Assembly: GCA_017616015.1 (NCBI GenBank)
Contig: JAFZYY010000009.1
Location: 121,517 to 185,516, forward strand
Reading direction: 5' to 3'
DNA: 64,000 bases
DNA from: Alphaproteobacteria bacterium
GTDB taxonomy: Bacteria; Pseudomonadota; Alphaproteobacteria; CAAGCB01; CAG-977
The notes below the pieces were generated by a model, which saw nothing but the letters and a program-made list of their open reading frames with translations, made no database searches and had not been told where the DNA came from. The position numbers were made by a program, and so were the translations under genes. Of this stretch, positions 1 through 7,837 are shown in pieces. Position 1 is the stretch's first letter. The number at the start of each line of letters is the position of its first letter.

Positions 1-1
1 C

Positions 2-394
2 CGGGCCTTAATGGAGCAGTATAAGGCGCCTTCGGCCGAGCTGGTCGGCTATTCCGGCGGAGGGGCTGTCGCTTTGCTGGCGGCTTTGAAGATACCCGAA
101 ATTTCAAAGGTCTATACGGTTGCGGGTGTTTTGGATCATCAGGCTTGGACTTCTTATCATAAAGATTCTCCTTTGACGGATTCCTTAAATCCGGCGAATT
201 ATAAGAAGAAGTTGATGAAAATTCCGCAGACGCATTTTGCAGGCAATGCGGATAAAAACATTCCCGTTTCTTTGACGGAAAAGTTTGTTTATTCTCTGAA
301 AAGCGACCGGGCGGAAATTATTGTCGTTCCCGATGCCTCACACAACAAAGGGTGGGTCGGTATTTGGAACAGGTTGATCGAGCCGTTGAAGTAA
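2..394 (+). CDS. Alpha/beta hydrolase, C-terminal part (5' end outside window)
   Basis: The reading frame is open from the first bases, so the N-terminus lies outside the window; the ATG at 11 is internal. The visible part holds the nucleophile elbow GYSGGGAVA (G-x-S-x-G), an Asp-containing strand end (HFAGNADKNIP) and a late His (DASHNKGW), in the Ser-Asp-His order of alpha/beta hydrolases. The substrate cannot be told. Its 3' end overlaps the convergent tatD gene by 57 bases, so the two genes end inside each other. Confidence 0.7.
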   Translation, partial: RALMEQYKAPSAELVGYSGGGAVALLAALKIPEISKVYTVAGVLDHQAWTSYHKDSPLTDSLNPANYKKKLMKIPQTHFAGNADKNIPVSLTEKFVYSLKSDRAEIIVVPDASHNKGWVGIWNRLIEPLK

Positions 395-1126
395 AAAACG
401 TTCGGCGTTTTGACGCAAAAGAGTATTGAATGAGGCGGCGTCCGTTTTTCTGATGCCGGCAATTCCTTCAAGGATTAAAGGCAGATTGGCGGGCACATTG
501 CGCTTTTCTTTCCAGAAAGGCGGCGGCATATCCGGCGCGTCCGTTTCGACTAAGAGACGATCGGCGGGCAGGGCGGCAATTACTTTCCGAAGCTTTTGTC
601 TTTCAGGAAACAGAGCGGTTCCGGAAAAAGAAAAATAAGCGTTAAAGCGGCTTAAAAATTCCGCTTGTTCCAAAGTGCCCGAAAATCCGTGAAACATCAG
701 AGCAGGCGGTCGCTTTTTTAACCGTTTCAGGCAAGCCGCGACTTTATCAAAGCTTCTGACGCAGTGAATAACGCAGGGACGGTTCATTTCAGCGGCAATC
801 GTCATTTGTTCTTCAAAGGTGCTTTCCTGTGCGGGATTGCTTTTAATTGAATCCAGCCCGATTTCGCCGATGCCGGCAGCGGAATAGTCGTTTAACAGCC
901 GTTTTAATAAGGAAGAATTATGTTGATCCGCGTACCACGGGTGTGTGCCGATAAAAGGATATATGTTTTTACGCTTTTCGGCCAATTCAATTACTTTTTC
1001 CCAATCGGCGGGACGGGTCGCCGCGCAGAAAAAAAACGTTACGCCGCCGGCTTCAGCTTGTTTTAACAGCGTTTCGCGGTCCAAATCAAAACGGTCGTCC
1101 TGTAAATGAAGATGAGCGTCGATCAT
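338..1126 (-). CDS. tatD: TatD family metal-dependent deoxyribonuclease
   Basis: 262 residues, the usual TatD length. The N-terminus MIDAHLHLQD carries the metal-binding H-x-H; GEIGLD supplies the bridging Glu, then VIHCVR and FHGFSG supply His ligands and LLVETDAP the late Asp. TatD proteins form a TIM barrel and act as 3'-5' exonucleases or DNA-repair nucleases. I chose the ATG at 1126 because AAGGA precedes it by a good distance and the family starts with M-I/L-D-x-H. An in-frame ATG 12 codons upstream (1162) has no visible ribosome site. The C-terminal 19 codons overlap the convergent hydrolase. Confidence 0.9.
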   Translation of the reverse strand: MIDAHLHLQDDRFDLDRETLLKQAEAGGVTFFFCAATRPADWEKVIELAEKRKNIYPFIGTHPWYADQHNSSLLKRLLNDYSAAGIGEIGLDSIKSNPAQESTFEEQMTIAAEMNRPCVIHCVRSFDKVAACLKRLKKRPPALMFHGFSGTLEQAEFLSRFNAYFSFSGTALFPERQKLRKVIAALPADRLLVETDAPDMPPPFWKEKRNVPANLPLILEGIAGIRKTDAASFNTLLRQNAERFLLQRLDQPVPNTDPPFVV

Positions 1127-1202
1127 ACCTATCCTTTTAAGTATCTGTTCAAACCGGTTCATTGTTTTTAAGATAAAGCCGTTTGAAGGAAAACGGAAGA
1201 CA

Positions 1203-1568
1203 ATGCGAAAGATTATTTATATTTTTCTGGCTTTATGGACTTTGCCGGCCGCGGCGCAGGATATGCCGCCCAGATGTTGGGAGCCGTATCTGTATGTTCA
1301 GAATTACGGTCCATGGAGTCTGAATAACGGAATATGGAGTTTGCCCTTTACCTGTTCTTCCGGTTTTAACGGCAGTGTCGAAATCGCGGCTGAAAACGTC
1401 GAAAATCAGGGATATGCCGAATATTATATCAATGCGGGGGACATTGAAAACGGCAAGACGTTTTTCTATACGGAGCCGTGCGGCGCGATGGGGGCTTTCT
1501 GTCAGTATGTCTCTTTGCCGAGACAAGGGGATTTTCAGCCGCCGTATTCTTTGGAACCGATAGAATAA
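1203..1568 (+). CDS. Small secreted protein of unknown function
   Basis: 121 residues. The first 18 or 19 residues form a signal peptide (MRKIIYIFLALW..AAAQ) with a likely signal peptidase I site after AAA. The mature part has a few Cys (RCWEPY, FTCSSG, EPCGAMGAFC) that could form disulfides, and is rich in aromatic residues. I do not recognise a family. A purine-rich GGAAGA sits just before the ATG. It is divergent from tatD, with about 75 bases between the starts. Export to the periplasm is likely; function is unknown. Confidence 0.55.
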   Translation: MRKIIYIFLALWTLPAAAQDMPPRCWEPYLYVQNYGPWSLNNGIWSLPFTCSSGFNGSVEIAAENVENQGYAEYYINAGDIENGKTFFYTEPCGAMGAFCQYVSLPRQGDFQPPYSLEPIE

Positions 1569-1638
1569 AAATCATTTCTTTTTCCGACAATTCCTGTGCT
1601 ACTGTAACAGTCGAACGGTTGAAAAAAGAAAGACGCAG

Positions 1639-2193
1639 ATGCTTCAATATATAGCGTTTTATAAACCTTACGGCGTGCTCAGCCAATTTACGGCCGAGGG
1701 CGGACACGAAGGCTTGGGCGGATTTGATCTGCCTTCCGGCGTTTACGCGGCCGGCAGATTGGACCACGACAGCGAAGGGCTACTGCTTTTAACAAACGAC
1801 GGTAAACTGATTAAAAAGCTTTTGGATCCCGATTTCGCTCACCCGCGCTCTTATTTGGCTCAGTTGGACGGCGACGTGACGGAACAAGCTTTGGAACGTT
1901 TGCGGCAGGGCGTAAAGATTAAAGGGTATCAGACAAAGCCGTGTCTGGCCGAGAAGATTGCGGAACCGCCAGATTTGCCGGAGCGGATTCCGCCGATACG
2001 CTTTCGTAAAAATATTCCGACATCATGGATCAAACTGACTTTAACGGAAGGCAAAAACCGGCAGGTTCGCCATATGACGGCGGCGGTAGGGTTTCCGACG
2101 TTGCGATTGATTCGCGTTTCGATCGGAAAGCTGACGTTAAGCGGAATGCGTCCCGGACGGTGGATAAAAATTGAAAAACGGGATATTCTCTAA
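1639..2193 (+). CDS. rRNA pseudouridine synthase, RluE-like (RsuA/RluB/E/F group)
   Basis: 184 residues without an S4 RNA-binding domain, as in RluE. It starts with the KPYGVLSQF motif and contains the catalytic block AGRLDHDSEGLLLLTNDG, whose Asp is the catalytic residue, followed by the late motif EGKNRQVRHMTAAVGFPTLRL. Members isomerise one uridine in rRNA (position 2457 of 23S rRNA for RluE). Family membership is clear; the exact target is inferred from size and missing S4 domain. The gene stands alone, with short gaps on both sides. Confidence 0.88.
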   Translation: MLQYIAFYKPYGVLSQFTAEGGHEGLGGFDLPSGVYAAGRLDHDSEGLLLLTNDGKLIKKLLDPDFAHPRSYLAQLDGDVTEQALERLRQGVKIKGYQTKPCLAEKIAEPPDLPERIPPIRFRKNIPTSWIKLTLTEGKNRQVRHMTAAVGFPTLRLIRVSIGKLTLSGMRPGRWIKIEKRDIL

Positions 2194-2258
2194 GCGCTTG
2201 CATTTTTTATTCAAACGGGCAGAATAAAGACGGAATTTTTTTTACGGCGGGTTGTTTT

Positions 2259-3971
2259 ATGAAAAAAAAGTATTTTCTTAGTCTGAACGCGAAAATCTTT
2301 CTTTTTTTGTTTTTAAGCTTTTCGGGAATATGCACGCTTTTTTTGCTGACGTTTATGAACAGTTACGTCAATCAGCTGGAACAGGAATCGATGCTTGTCC
2401 GCAAAAAAGCGGAAACAGTGTATGAATTATATAATGAAAACGAACAGTTAAGAAAAATCGTTTCCCAAATCCAGGAAGAACAGGAACTTTCTGAAAAAGA
2501 CTTTTTTACAAGGCTGTGGGCGGAGCAGGATTATGATATTGATTTTACTCTGAAACCGCAAAGCCAGCGCAGTTTGGAAATGCGCAAAGAAATCATGAAA
2601 GATATAAAGGACGCGCGTAAACGGGACAACAAATTTCATATGCTGGGATATTTTGTCCTCTCCGCGTTTTTGTTGGTTTTTTTCATTTTGGAATTGCTGT
2701 GGCTGATTGTGCGCCGATGGATTTTGAAACCGATTGAAAGATTGCTGGAGGCTACGCATAAAATTTCTTCCGGAGATTTAGACTTTCGCGTTTCCGTTTC
2801 TCCGAAAATTTCCAGAAGCGACGAGTTGGATATTTTGGCTCGCGATTTTAATAAAATGGCGGACGATATTCAGAAAAACATTCAAAAAATTCAGGAAAAC
2901 GAAAAGTTCTTGCAGGATATGATTGATAATATTCCGGACGGAATTCGCGTTTTTGATGAAAAATACAATATTATTCTGACGAATTCGGCTTATGACAGGA
3001 TTAATCAAAGTCTGAAGGGAAAAGAAAACAAAAAGTGTTTCGAATATTATCGCAATTCCTGCCCGTGTTCCGCCGAACAGCACCCGTGCACATTGGCTTT
3101 GCTGCGTCAGAATCCGGATAAGCCGATTAATGTTATTCAGCGCTATACGGACGAAGACGGTCGTGAAAAATTTGTTGAAGTGTCCGCGGCGGCTACTCAT
3201 CACAAAACAGAAGAAGGCGATGTTTTATGGGTAATCGAGCTTGTTCGCCCGTTGGACAAGACGATATTGTTTTCGCATCAGCAAAAGTTATCCGCGGTCG
3301 GTATGTTGGCCAGCTCGGTAGCTCATGAAATGCGTAATCCTTTGGGATCTGTCAAGCTGATTTTGGAAAATCTTTTGGACAAGATGGAAAGTAAAGATCA
3401 GCCGCCGAAAGATTTAAAGCATTATCTGAGCGTTGTTTACGATCAGATTGATATGTGTATTAATGTGACTTCGCGCCTGTTAAAACTGTCCAGAAAGCCG
3501 GAAAAGACCAATAAGCCCGTCGATATGAACGAAGTCGTTTCGGAAACGGCGTCTTTGTTGGAATACGAAGCGAAAAAAACGGGTATAGAAATTACCGTTC
3601 AGGAATCTGAAAAACCGGTTGTTATTTCCGCGGCGGACGCCGAAATGCGCATGGTTGTGGTTAATTTGATGCAAAACGCTTTTCACGCGATGCCGAACGG
3701 CGGAAAAATGGACATTAAGATTTATGCGGAGGACAAGAAGGTTTTGCTTGATTTTTCGGATACGGGAACAGGCATTGAGCCGGAAAATCTGACGCGCATT
3801 TTTGAGCCGTTCTTTTCCAAGCGCGCGGATCGTGAAAAACAGGAAGGTGTCGGTTTAGGACTGTCGATTGTAAAAACGATCATAGAAAACAGCGGCGGCA
3901 TTATTTCCGTGGAAAGCACCGTCGGGAAGGGAACGACTTTCCATTTAAGCTTTGACGCAATGTCGAAATAA
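2259..3971 (+). CDS. Membrane sensor histidine kinase with HAMP and PAS domains
   Basis: 570 residues. A first transmembrane helix lies near residues 10-31 and a second near 128-152, enclosing a short periplasmic sensor. HAMP follows (about 150-205), then a PAS domain (about 220-330), HisKA with the phosphorylated His356 in SSVAHEMRNPLG, and HATPase_c with N box (NLMQNAFHAMPNGG), G1 (DTGTGIEPE) and G2 (GVGLGLSI). The PAS part holds clustered cysteines (KKCFEYYRNSCPC, then HPC) that could bind a metal or sense redox state. No response regulator gene is next to it, so the partner is unknown. A strong hairpin follows the stop. Confidence 0.9.
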   Translation: MKKKYFLSLNAKIFLFLFLSFSGICTLFLLTFMNSYVNQLEQESMLVRKKAETVYELYNENEQLRKIVSQIQEEQELSEKDFFTRLWAEQDYDIDFTLKPQSQRSLEMRKEIMKDIKDARKRDNKFHMLGYFVLSAFLLVFFILELLWLIVRRWILKPIERLLEATHKISSGDLDFRVSVSPKISRSDELDILARDFNKMADDIQKNIQKIQENEKFLQDMIDNIPDGIRVFDEKYNIILTNSAYDRINQSLKGKENKKCFEYYRNSCPCSAEQHPCTLALLRQNPDKPINVIQRYTDEDGREKFVEVSAAATHHKTEEGDVLWVIELVRPLDKTILFSHQQKLSAVGMLASSVAHEMRNPLGSVKLILENLLDKMESKDQPPKDLKHYLSVVYDQIDMCINVTSRLLKLSRKPEKTNKPVDMNEVVSETASLLEYEAKKTGIEITVQESEKPVVISAADAEMRMVVVNLMQNAFHAMPNGGKMDIKIYAEDKKVLLDFSDTGTGIEPENLTRIFEPFFSKRADREKQEGVGLGLSIVKTIIENSGGIISVESTVGKGTTFHLSFDAMSK

Positions 3972-3991
3972 TTTAATAAAGAGCAAAAGAA

Positions 3992-4028
3992 AAGAAGCCG
4001 CGAGGAGGACTCAAATTCGCGGCTTCTT
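3992..4028. terminator. Bidirectional terminator between the kinase and the first Cys-rich gene
   Basis: AAGAAGCCGCGA and its exact reverse complement flank a 13-base loop, giving a 12-bp stem with an A-rich left side. It can end both the kinase transcript and the minus-strand Cys-rich transcript. Confidence 0.75.
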
Positions 4029-4058
4029 CGTTATGGAGCAATCAACTATCGGTTAGTT

Positions 4059-5777
4059 TTATGCTCCGCTACCGGGTTGAGACAGTCCTGAGGATACGCA
4101 TTCTCCCCGGTTATTTAATGTGTAGCCGCTTTTGCACGCTGTGCAATATCCGGCCGAGCAACCGTCCGCGCAGTTAGCCGGACATCCGATGTTTACACAC
4201 GTTCCCAGTGCTGGGTGGTATACTTGCCCGCTGGGACAATTTGAGACGCATTGTCCGTTTCGCAGTGTATATCCGCTGGAACAGTTGGTACACGTTACGT
4301 TGGTAGTCCAGCCGTCTTTGCCGTTTCCGCCGTTGCTGCTGGTACATTGCGTGCAACCGGCTATCGCGTCGGAACAAGCCGGGCATCCGCCGTTATTGTA
4401 TTCCATGTAATGTCCTGATGCGCAGGCCGGGCAATATCCTAACTGTATTTGCTTTTCGCAAGTGGAATTCGGATAAGCGCAGTTTGTGAAGCACGCCGGA
4501 TACACGCATCTGTTTAATACGGGGTGATACACTTCGTTAGAAGCGCATGTCGGCGTATTCGAGACGCATTGCCCGTTTTTCAATGTGTATCCGCTGGCGC
4601 ATCTGGAACACGTTACGCCGCTTGAGCTGCTGGAACACTGCGTGCAGTTTGCGACCGCCGTAGAGCAGGCCGGGCATGTTCCGTCGGTGTAGTTCAGGTA
4701 ATATCCGGAGCTGCAAGCTATGCAGTAGTATTCTGTCGAATGACAATTCGCACAATTCGCAACGCATTTTTGCTGAATGCATTTCTGAAGAGTCGGATGA
4801 TAAACGTAACCGGTGGGACACGTCGGCGTATTCGAGACGCATTGCCCGTTTTCCAATGTGTATCCGCTGGCGCATCTGGAACACGTTACGCCTGTCGAGC
4901 TGCTAGAACACTGCGTGCAGTTTGCGATCGCCGTAGAGCAGGCCGGGCATGTTCCGTCGGTGTAGCTCAGGTAATATCCGGAGTTGCAAGTGATGCAGTA
5001 GTATTCTGTCGAATGACAGTAATTACAATTCGCAACGCATTTTTGCTGAATGCATTTTTTAATGGTCGGGTGATAGACCTGTCCGCTGGGACATGTCGAT
5101 TCGTTTATTTCACATTGTCCGTTTTTCAGCGTGTATCCTGAGTTGCAGGTCAAACAGGTCACAGTCGATCCGGATTGTTTGCATGTTGCGCAGTTGGCAA
5201 TCTTTGTGGAACAAGCCGGACAAGTTCCGTTATCCGAAATGAAGTATCCCGTTAGCGGTTTTAACGTTGAACCGGTGCCGCAACTGTTGTCCTGACAGCC
5301 CGGAGAACAGATCGGATTATCTTTGACGCAACCGCCGTAGATTGAATTATAGGAATATCCGTTGGAGCAGGACGATTCGCAACAACACTTGTCGGAACCC
5401 GGTTTTGCAACATAACCTTCATTGCAGACTACGCCTGAACAAAACATGGTGCACTGACCGTTTGTCGGGGAAAGATATTCTCCCGTGGAGCACATTGGCA
5501 TTTGACAGACACAATATCCGCCGCTGTCGACGCCCGTATTGTATTCGCAGGGAGCTTCCTCAATTTTTATGCAGGTATCTCCGCTTTTACAATATCCTGC
5601 GCCGCAACCGGTTTGTTCTCCGCCGCCGATAATGATCTCCGGCGTTTGGATATTGGGTTTGTTAATAGAGTTGCCTGACTTTAAAGAATGGCGTCCTAAT
5701 TTGAAAACGCTGGCTTCGACCGGTGCATAGGCTGTGAACGCTAACAGCCCGATTAAAAGAAACAGATATTTTTTCAT
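4059..5777 (-). CDS. Family A secreted cysteine-rich repeat protein (572 aa)
   Basis: A signal peptide (MKKYLFLLIGLLAFTAYAPVEA) is followed by the family mark FKLGRHSL. The rest is a chain of Cys-rich modules with C-x2-C spacing and the recurring pieces VYHP, GYTLxNGQC, CPACS and NCTQC. A 91-residue unit is repeated in tandem, and the DNA is nearly identical at a 273-bp period (for example 4551 and 4824). The pattern resembles furin-like or GCC2/GCC3 repeats and protozoan variant surface proteins; that is similarity of style, not proven homology. No membrane anchor is visible at the C-terminus. It is the second gene of a B-A pair, 27 bases after the gene ending at 5805. Confidence 0.8.
   Translation of the reverse strand: MKKYLFLLIGLLAFTAYAPVEASVFKLGRHSLKSGNSINKPNIQTPEIIIGGGEQTGCGAGYCKSGDTCIKIEEAPCEYNTGVDSGGYCVCQMPMCSTGEYLSPTNGQCTMFCSGVVCNEGYVAKPGSDKCCCESSCSNGYSYNSIYGGCVKDNPICSPGCQDNSCGTGSTLKPLTGYFISDNGTCPACSTKIANCATCKQSGSTVTCLTCNSGYTLKNGQCEINESTCPSGQVYHPTIKKCIQQKCVANCNYCHSTEYYCITCNSGYYLSYTDGTCPACSTAIANCTQCSSSSTGVTCSRCASGYTLENGQCVSNTPTCPTGYVYHPTLQKCIQQKCVANCANCHSTEYYCIACSSGYYLNYTDGTCPACSTAVANCTQCSSSSSGVTCSRCASGYTLKNGQCVSNTPTCASNEVYHPVLNRCVYPACFTNCAYPNSTCEKQIQLGYCPACASGHYMEYNNGGCPACSDAIAGCTQCTSSNGGNGKDGWTTNVTCTNCSSGYTLRNGQCVSNCPSGQVYHPALGTCVNIGCPANCADGCSAGYCTACKSGYTLNNRGECVSSGLSQPGSGA
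4551..5100. repeat. Tandem 273-bp coding repeats inside the family A gene
   Basis: The stretch starting at 4551 (CGGCGTATTC, then the GAGACGCATTGCCCG block) recurs at 4824 with only scattered changes, a period of exactly 273 bp or 91 codons. This marks recent internal duplication and possible length variation by recombination. Confidence 0.75.
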
Positions 5778-5804
5778 GATAAATCTCCTTTTTTAGGGCT
5801 GTTT

Positions 5805-6107
5805 TTAGAGCACAGGGGCACAACAACAAGCGTCCGAAGATAAAACCGTTCCGGACGGACAGGTTTTAACTGTGCCTTTCGATGATGATCCGGACTTTTC
5901 CAGGCAGTAACAAGTGCCATTCGGCGTTGTTTTAGACGTGCATTCCAAATCGTCGCGCGGCGCCGGGCAGGCGTTCGCCAGACATGTTAAGTTATCCAGA
6001 TAAGTTTGACAGTAATCGTCAGTCAAAGGCTTTTCTTGCGCGCTTGCTTGCTTTAAAAATACAAGAGACGCAAGTATAAGCGTAAATATAAGTAATGAGT
6101 TTTTCAT
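5805..6107 (-). CDS. Family B small secreted cysteine-rich protein
   Basis: 100 residues: signal peptide to about ASAQ, then ten Cys in the order C, C, C, C, C-x-C, C and a terminal CCC (ACCCAPVL). The same layout returns in three other small genes of the block and four times in the 379-residue protein. The even number of Cys suggests disulfide bonding after export. I do not know the family. The ATG is preceded by GGAGGG. It is the first gene of the B-A unit that ends with the 572-residue family A gene. Confidence 0.7.
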   Translation of the reverse strand: MKNSLLIFTLILASLVFLKQASAQEKPLTDDYCQTYLDNLTCLANACPAPRDDLECTSKTTPNGTCYCLEKSGSSSKGTVKTCPSGTVLSSDACCCAPVL

Positions 6108-6455
6108 TTTACCCTCCTATTCCAGTAAGATACTATTATATTAAACTATTTTTGTAAATAAAACAAACAATACTATTTATGTTTATTATTTATTATTTTT
6201 TATTGTTATTTATTTTTTTTATGTTTTTTTTATTTTGGCTTTTTTTTATTGTGTTTTAAATGAAAGACACAATGATAAAAAAAGATCGAGGGGGGGGGAG
6301 GGAGAACGGCGAAAAAAAAGCCGAATCAAAAAAACGGATTAAAAAAAGCCGTAGCAGTAAAGAAGGCTGAAAAGGCAAGAAAAAAAACGGGCAAATAAAA
6401 AAAACGCGGGGAAAATTCCTCGCGTTTTTTTATTAATGATTGAGCTATAAGCTGT
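6108..6455. other. Intergenic region, AT-rich with G9 tract and terminator
   Basis: 348 bases between two minus-strand units. The left half is extremely T-rich on the plus strand and should hold the promoter of the gene starting at 6107. A run of nine G lies at 6290-6298, followed by A-rich sequence. In the plus direction, ATG 6260 followed by the G tract can be read in all three frames as short Lys/Arg-rich peptides, with the longest Lys/Ala-rich frame closing at a TAA near 6396. No ribosome site is visible, so I do not call a gene. A terminator closes the right side. Confidence 0.5.
6399..6431. terminator. Terminator after the 450-aa family A gene
   Basis: AAACGCGGGGAA pairs with TTCCTCGCGTTT (one G-T pair) around a short loop, with A and T runs on either side. 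It closes the minus-strand transcript of the gene at 6456-7808. Confidence 0.7.
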
Positions 6456-7808
6456 TTAGTCTTGAGCGTTATATCCAGGAGTACCGCCCTGAAGGCCTCC
6501 GCCAACGTAATCACAACCACCTTCGTTATTCAGTTGGTAGTTGTCTTCACAGCGTGAGCAGTAGTTGGACTGACAACCTTCCGCACAATGTTGCGGGCAG
6601 TTTGCAACCACGCATCTGTTCAGTACAGGATGGTAGACTTTTCCGTTGCCACAGTCAGTGCAGGTGACATTGGTTATATAACCATCTTTACCCAGTCCGC
6701 CGTTACTGCTTGTACAGGACAGACAACCCGGAATTGCATCGGAACAAGCCGGGCAACCACCCATGTCATATTCCATGTAATGTCCAGCTGCGCATGACGG
6801 GCAATATCCTAACTGTATTTGCTTTTCGCAAGCGGAGTTCGGATAAGCGCAGTTTGTGAAGCACGCCGGTAACACGCATCTTTTCAATACGGGGTGAAAT
6901 ACCTCAGAACCTTGGCATGTATCCGATATATTCGGGTCATCGCCGCCGCCTGCCGCTACGCAAGCCGTTCCCGCACTGTTCGGCACAAGGTCGCCGCTAC
7001 AGGACAGACAGATGACAGCGCCGTTTTTGCCGCCCTCTGTAGAGCATGACGTGCAGTTTGCAATCGCTGTGGAGCAAGCCGGGCATGTTCCGTCGTTGTA
7101 GTTCAGGTAATGTCCGGAGTTGCAGGCCAAGCAATAAGAGTCCGTCGCATGGCAATTTGCGCAATTTAAAACGCATTTTTGAGGAACACACTTTTTGATG
7201 ATCGTATGGTATACATAACCGGGGTCGCACGTACTGGCACCACCGCCGTTTTCCTGACAGCAACAGCTGTTACCGTTAACTACCGTATGGTATCCGTCAC
7301 GGCAGGTCACAGCGGCGCACACGCTTACGCAGGAACCTTCGTGTTTGTATTGTCCCGTCGGACAGCTGTCATTCGGCTGACTCGGCGTCCGACAACCGCA
7401 AGTTCCGTTGCCTTGACGATAACCTTCTTTACCGTCTCCGCACTTTTCCGTCCATTCGGTTACCGTGAGGCATTCCTGGGAGCTCGATTCTACGCAATAG
7501 CCCTCCCCACTGCAGGCGGGGTGTATAGTGTTGCAGGAGCAAGACCCGTTCGTATTAATAACCGTATCATTACCAGAGCAACGTGCGGCCTTAAAGTCGT
7601 CCATAGAAAGACAGTTACAACCTACTTTGCACTGTGACGGGCTACAGGAAACAGTACAGGCATGATTATGACCATCGCCGCCGAATGTGTTACCGACAAA
7701 AGGATTGATGCCAAATTTTTGCCTTCCTATTTTCTTAACGGCCGCATCAGCTTCGCCGGACACCGCGAACGCTAATAATCCAGCTATAAGGAATAAGTAT
7801 TTTTTCAT
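6456..7808 (-). CDS. Family A secreted cysteine-rich repeat protein (450 aa)
   Basis: A signal peptide (MKKYLFLIAGLLAFAVSGEADA) is followed by VKKIGRQKF, the same post-signal mark as the other family A proteins. The mature protein is Cys-rich throughout, with modules shared almost word for word with the 572-residue paralogue (ACFTNCAYPNSACEKQIQLG, HYMEYDMGGCPACSDAI, VYHPVLNRC). I start at 7808 rather than the in-frame ATG at 7820 because GGAGGG lies five bases upstream of 7808. It follows the 379-residue B-type gene by 29 bases and is closed by a terminator. Confidence 0.8.
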   Translation of the reverse strand: MKKYLFLIAGLLAFAVSGEADAAVKKIGRQKFGINPFVGNTFGGDGHNHACTVSCSPSQCKVGCNCLSMDDFKAARCSGNDTVINTNGSCSCNTIHPACSGEGYCVESSSQECLTVTEWTEKCGDGKEGYRQGNGTCGCRTPSQPNDSCPTGQYKHEGSCVSVCAAVTCRDGYHTVVNGNSCCCQENGGGASTCDPGYVYHTIIKKCVPQKCVLNCANCHATDSYCLACNSGHYLNYNDGTCPACSTAIANCTSCSTEGGKNGAVICLSCSGDLVPNSAGTACVAAGGGDDPNISDTCQGSEVFHPVLKRCVLPACFTNCAYPNSACEKQIQLGYCPSCAAGHYMEYDMGGCPACSDAIPGCLSCTSSNGGLGKDGYITNVTCTDCGNGKVYHPVLNRCVVANCPQHCAEGCQSNYCSRCEDNYQLNNEGGCDYVGGGLQGGTPGYNAQD

Positions 7809-7837
7809 TTTTCCCTCCATTTTTTTCGCAGTGTCTA

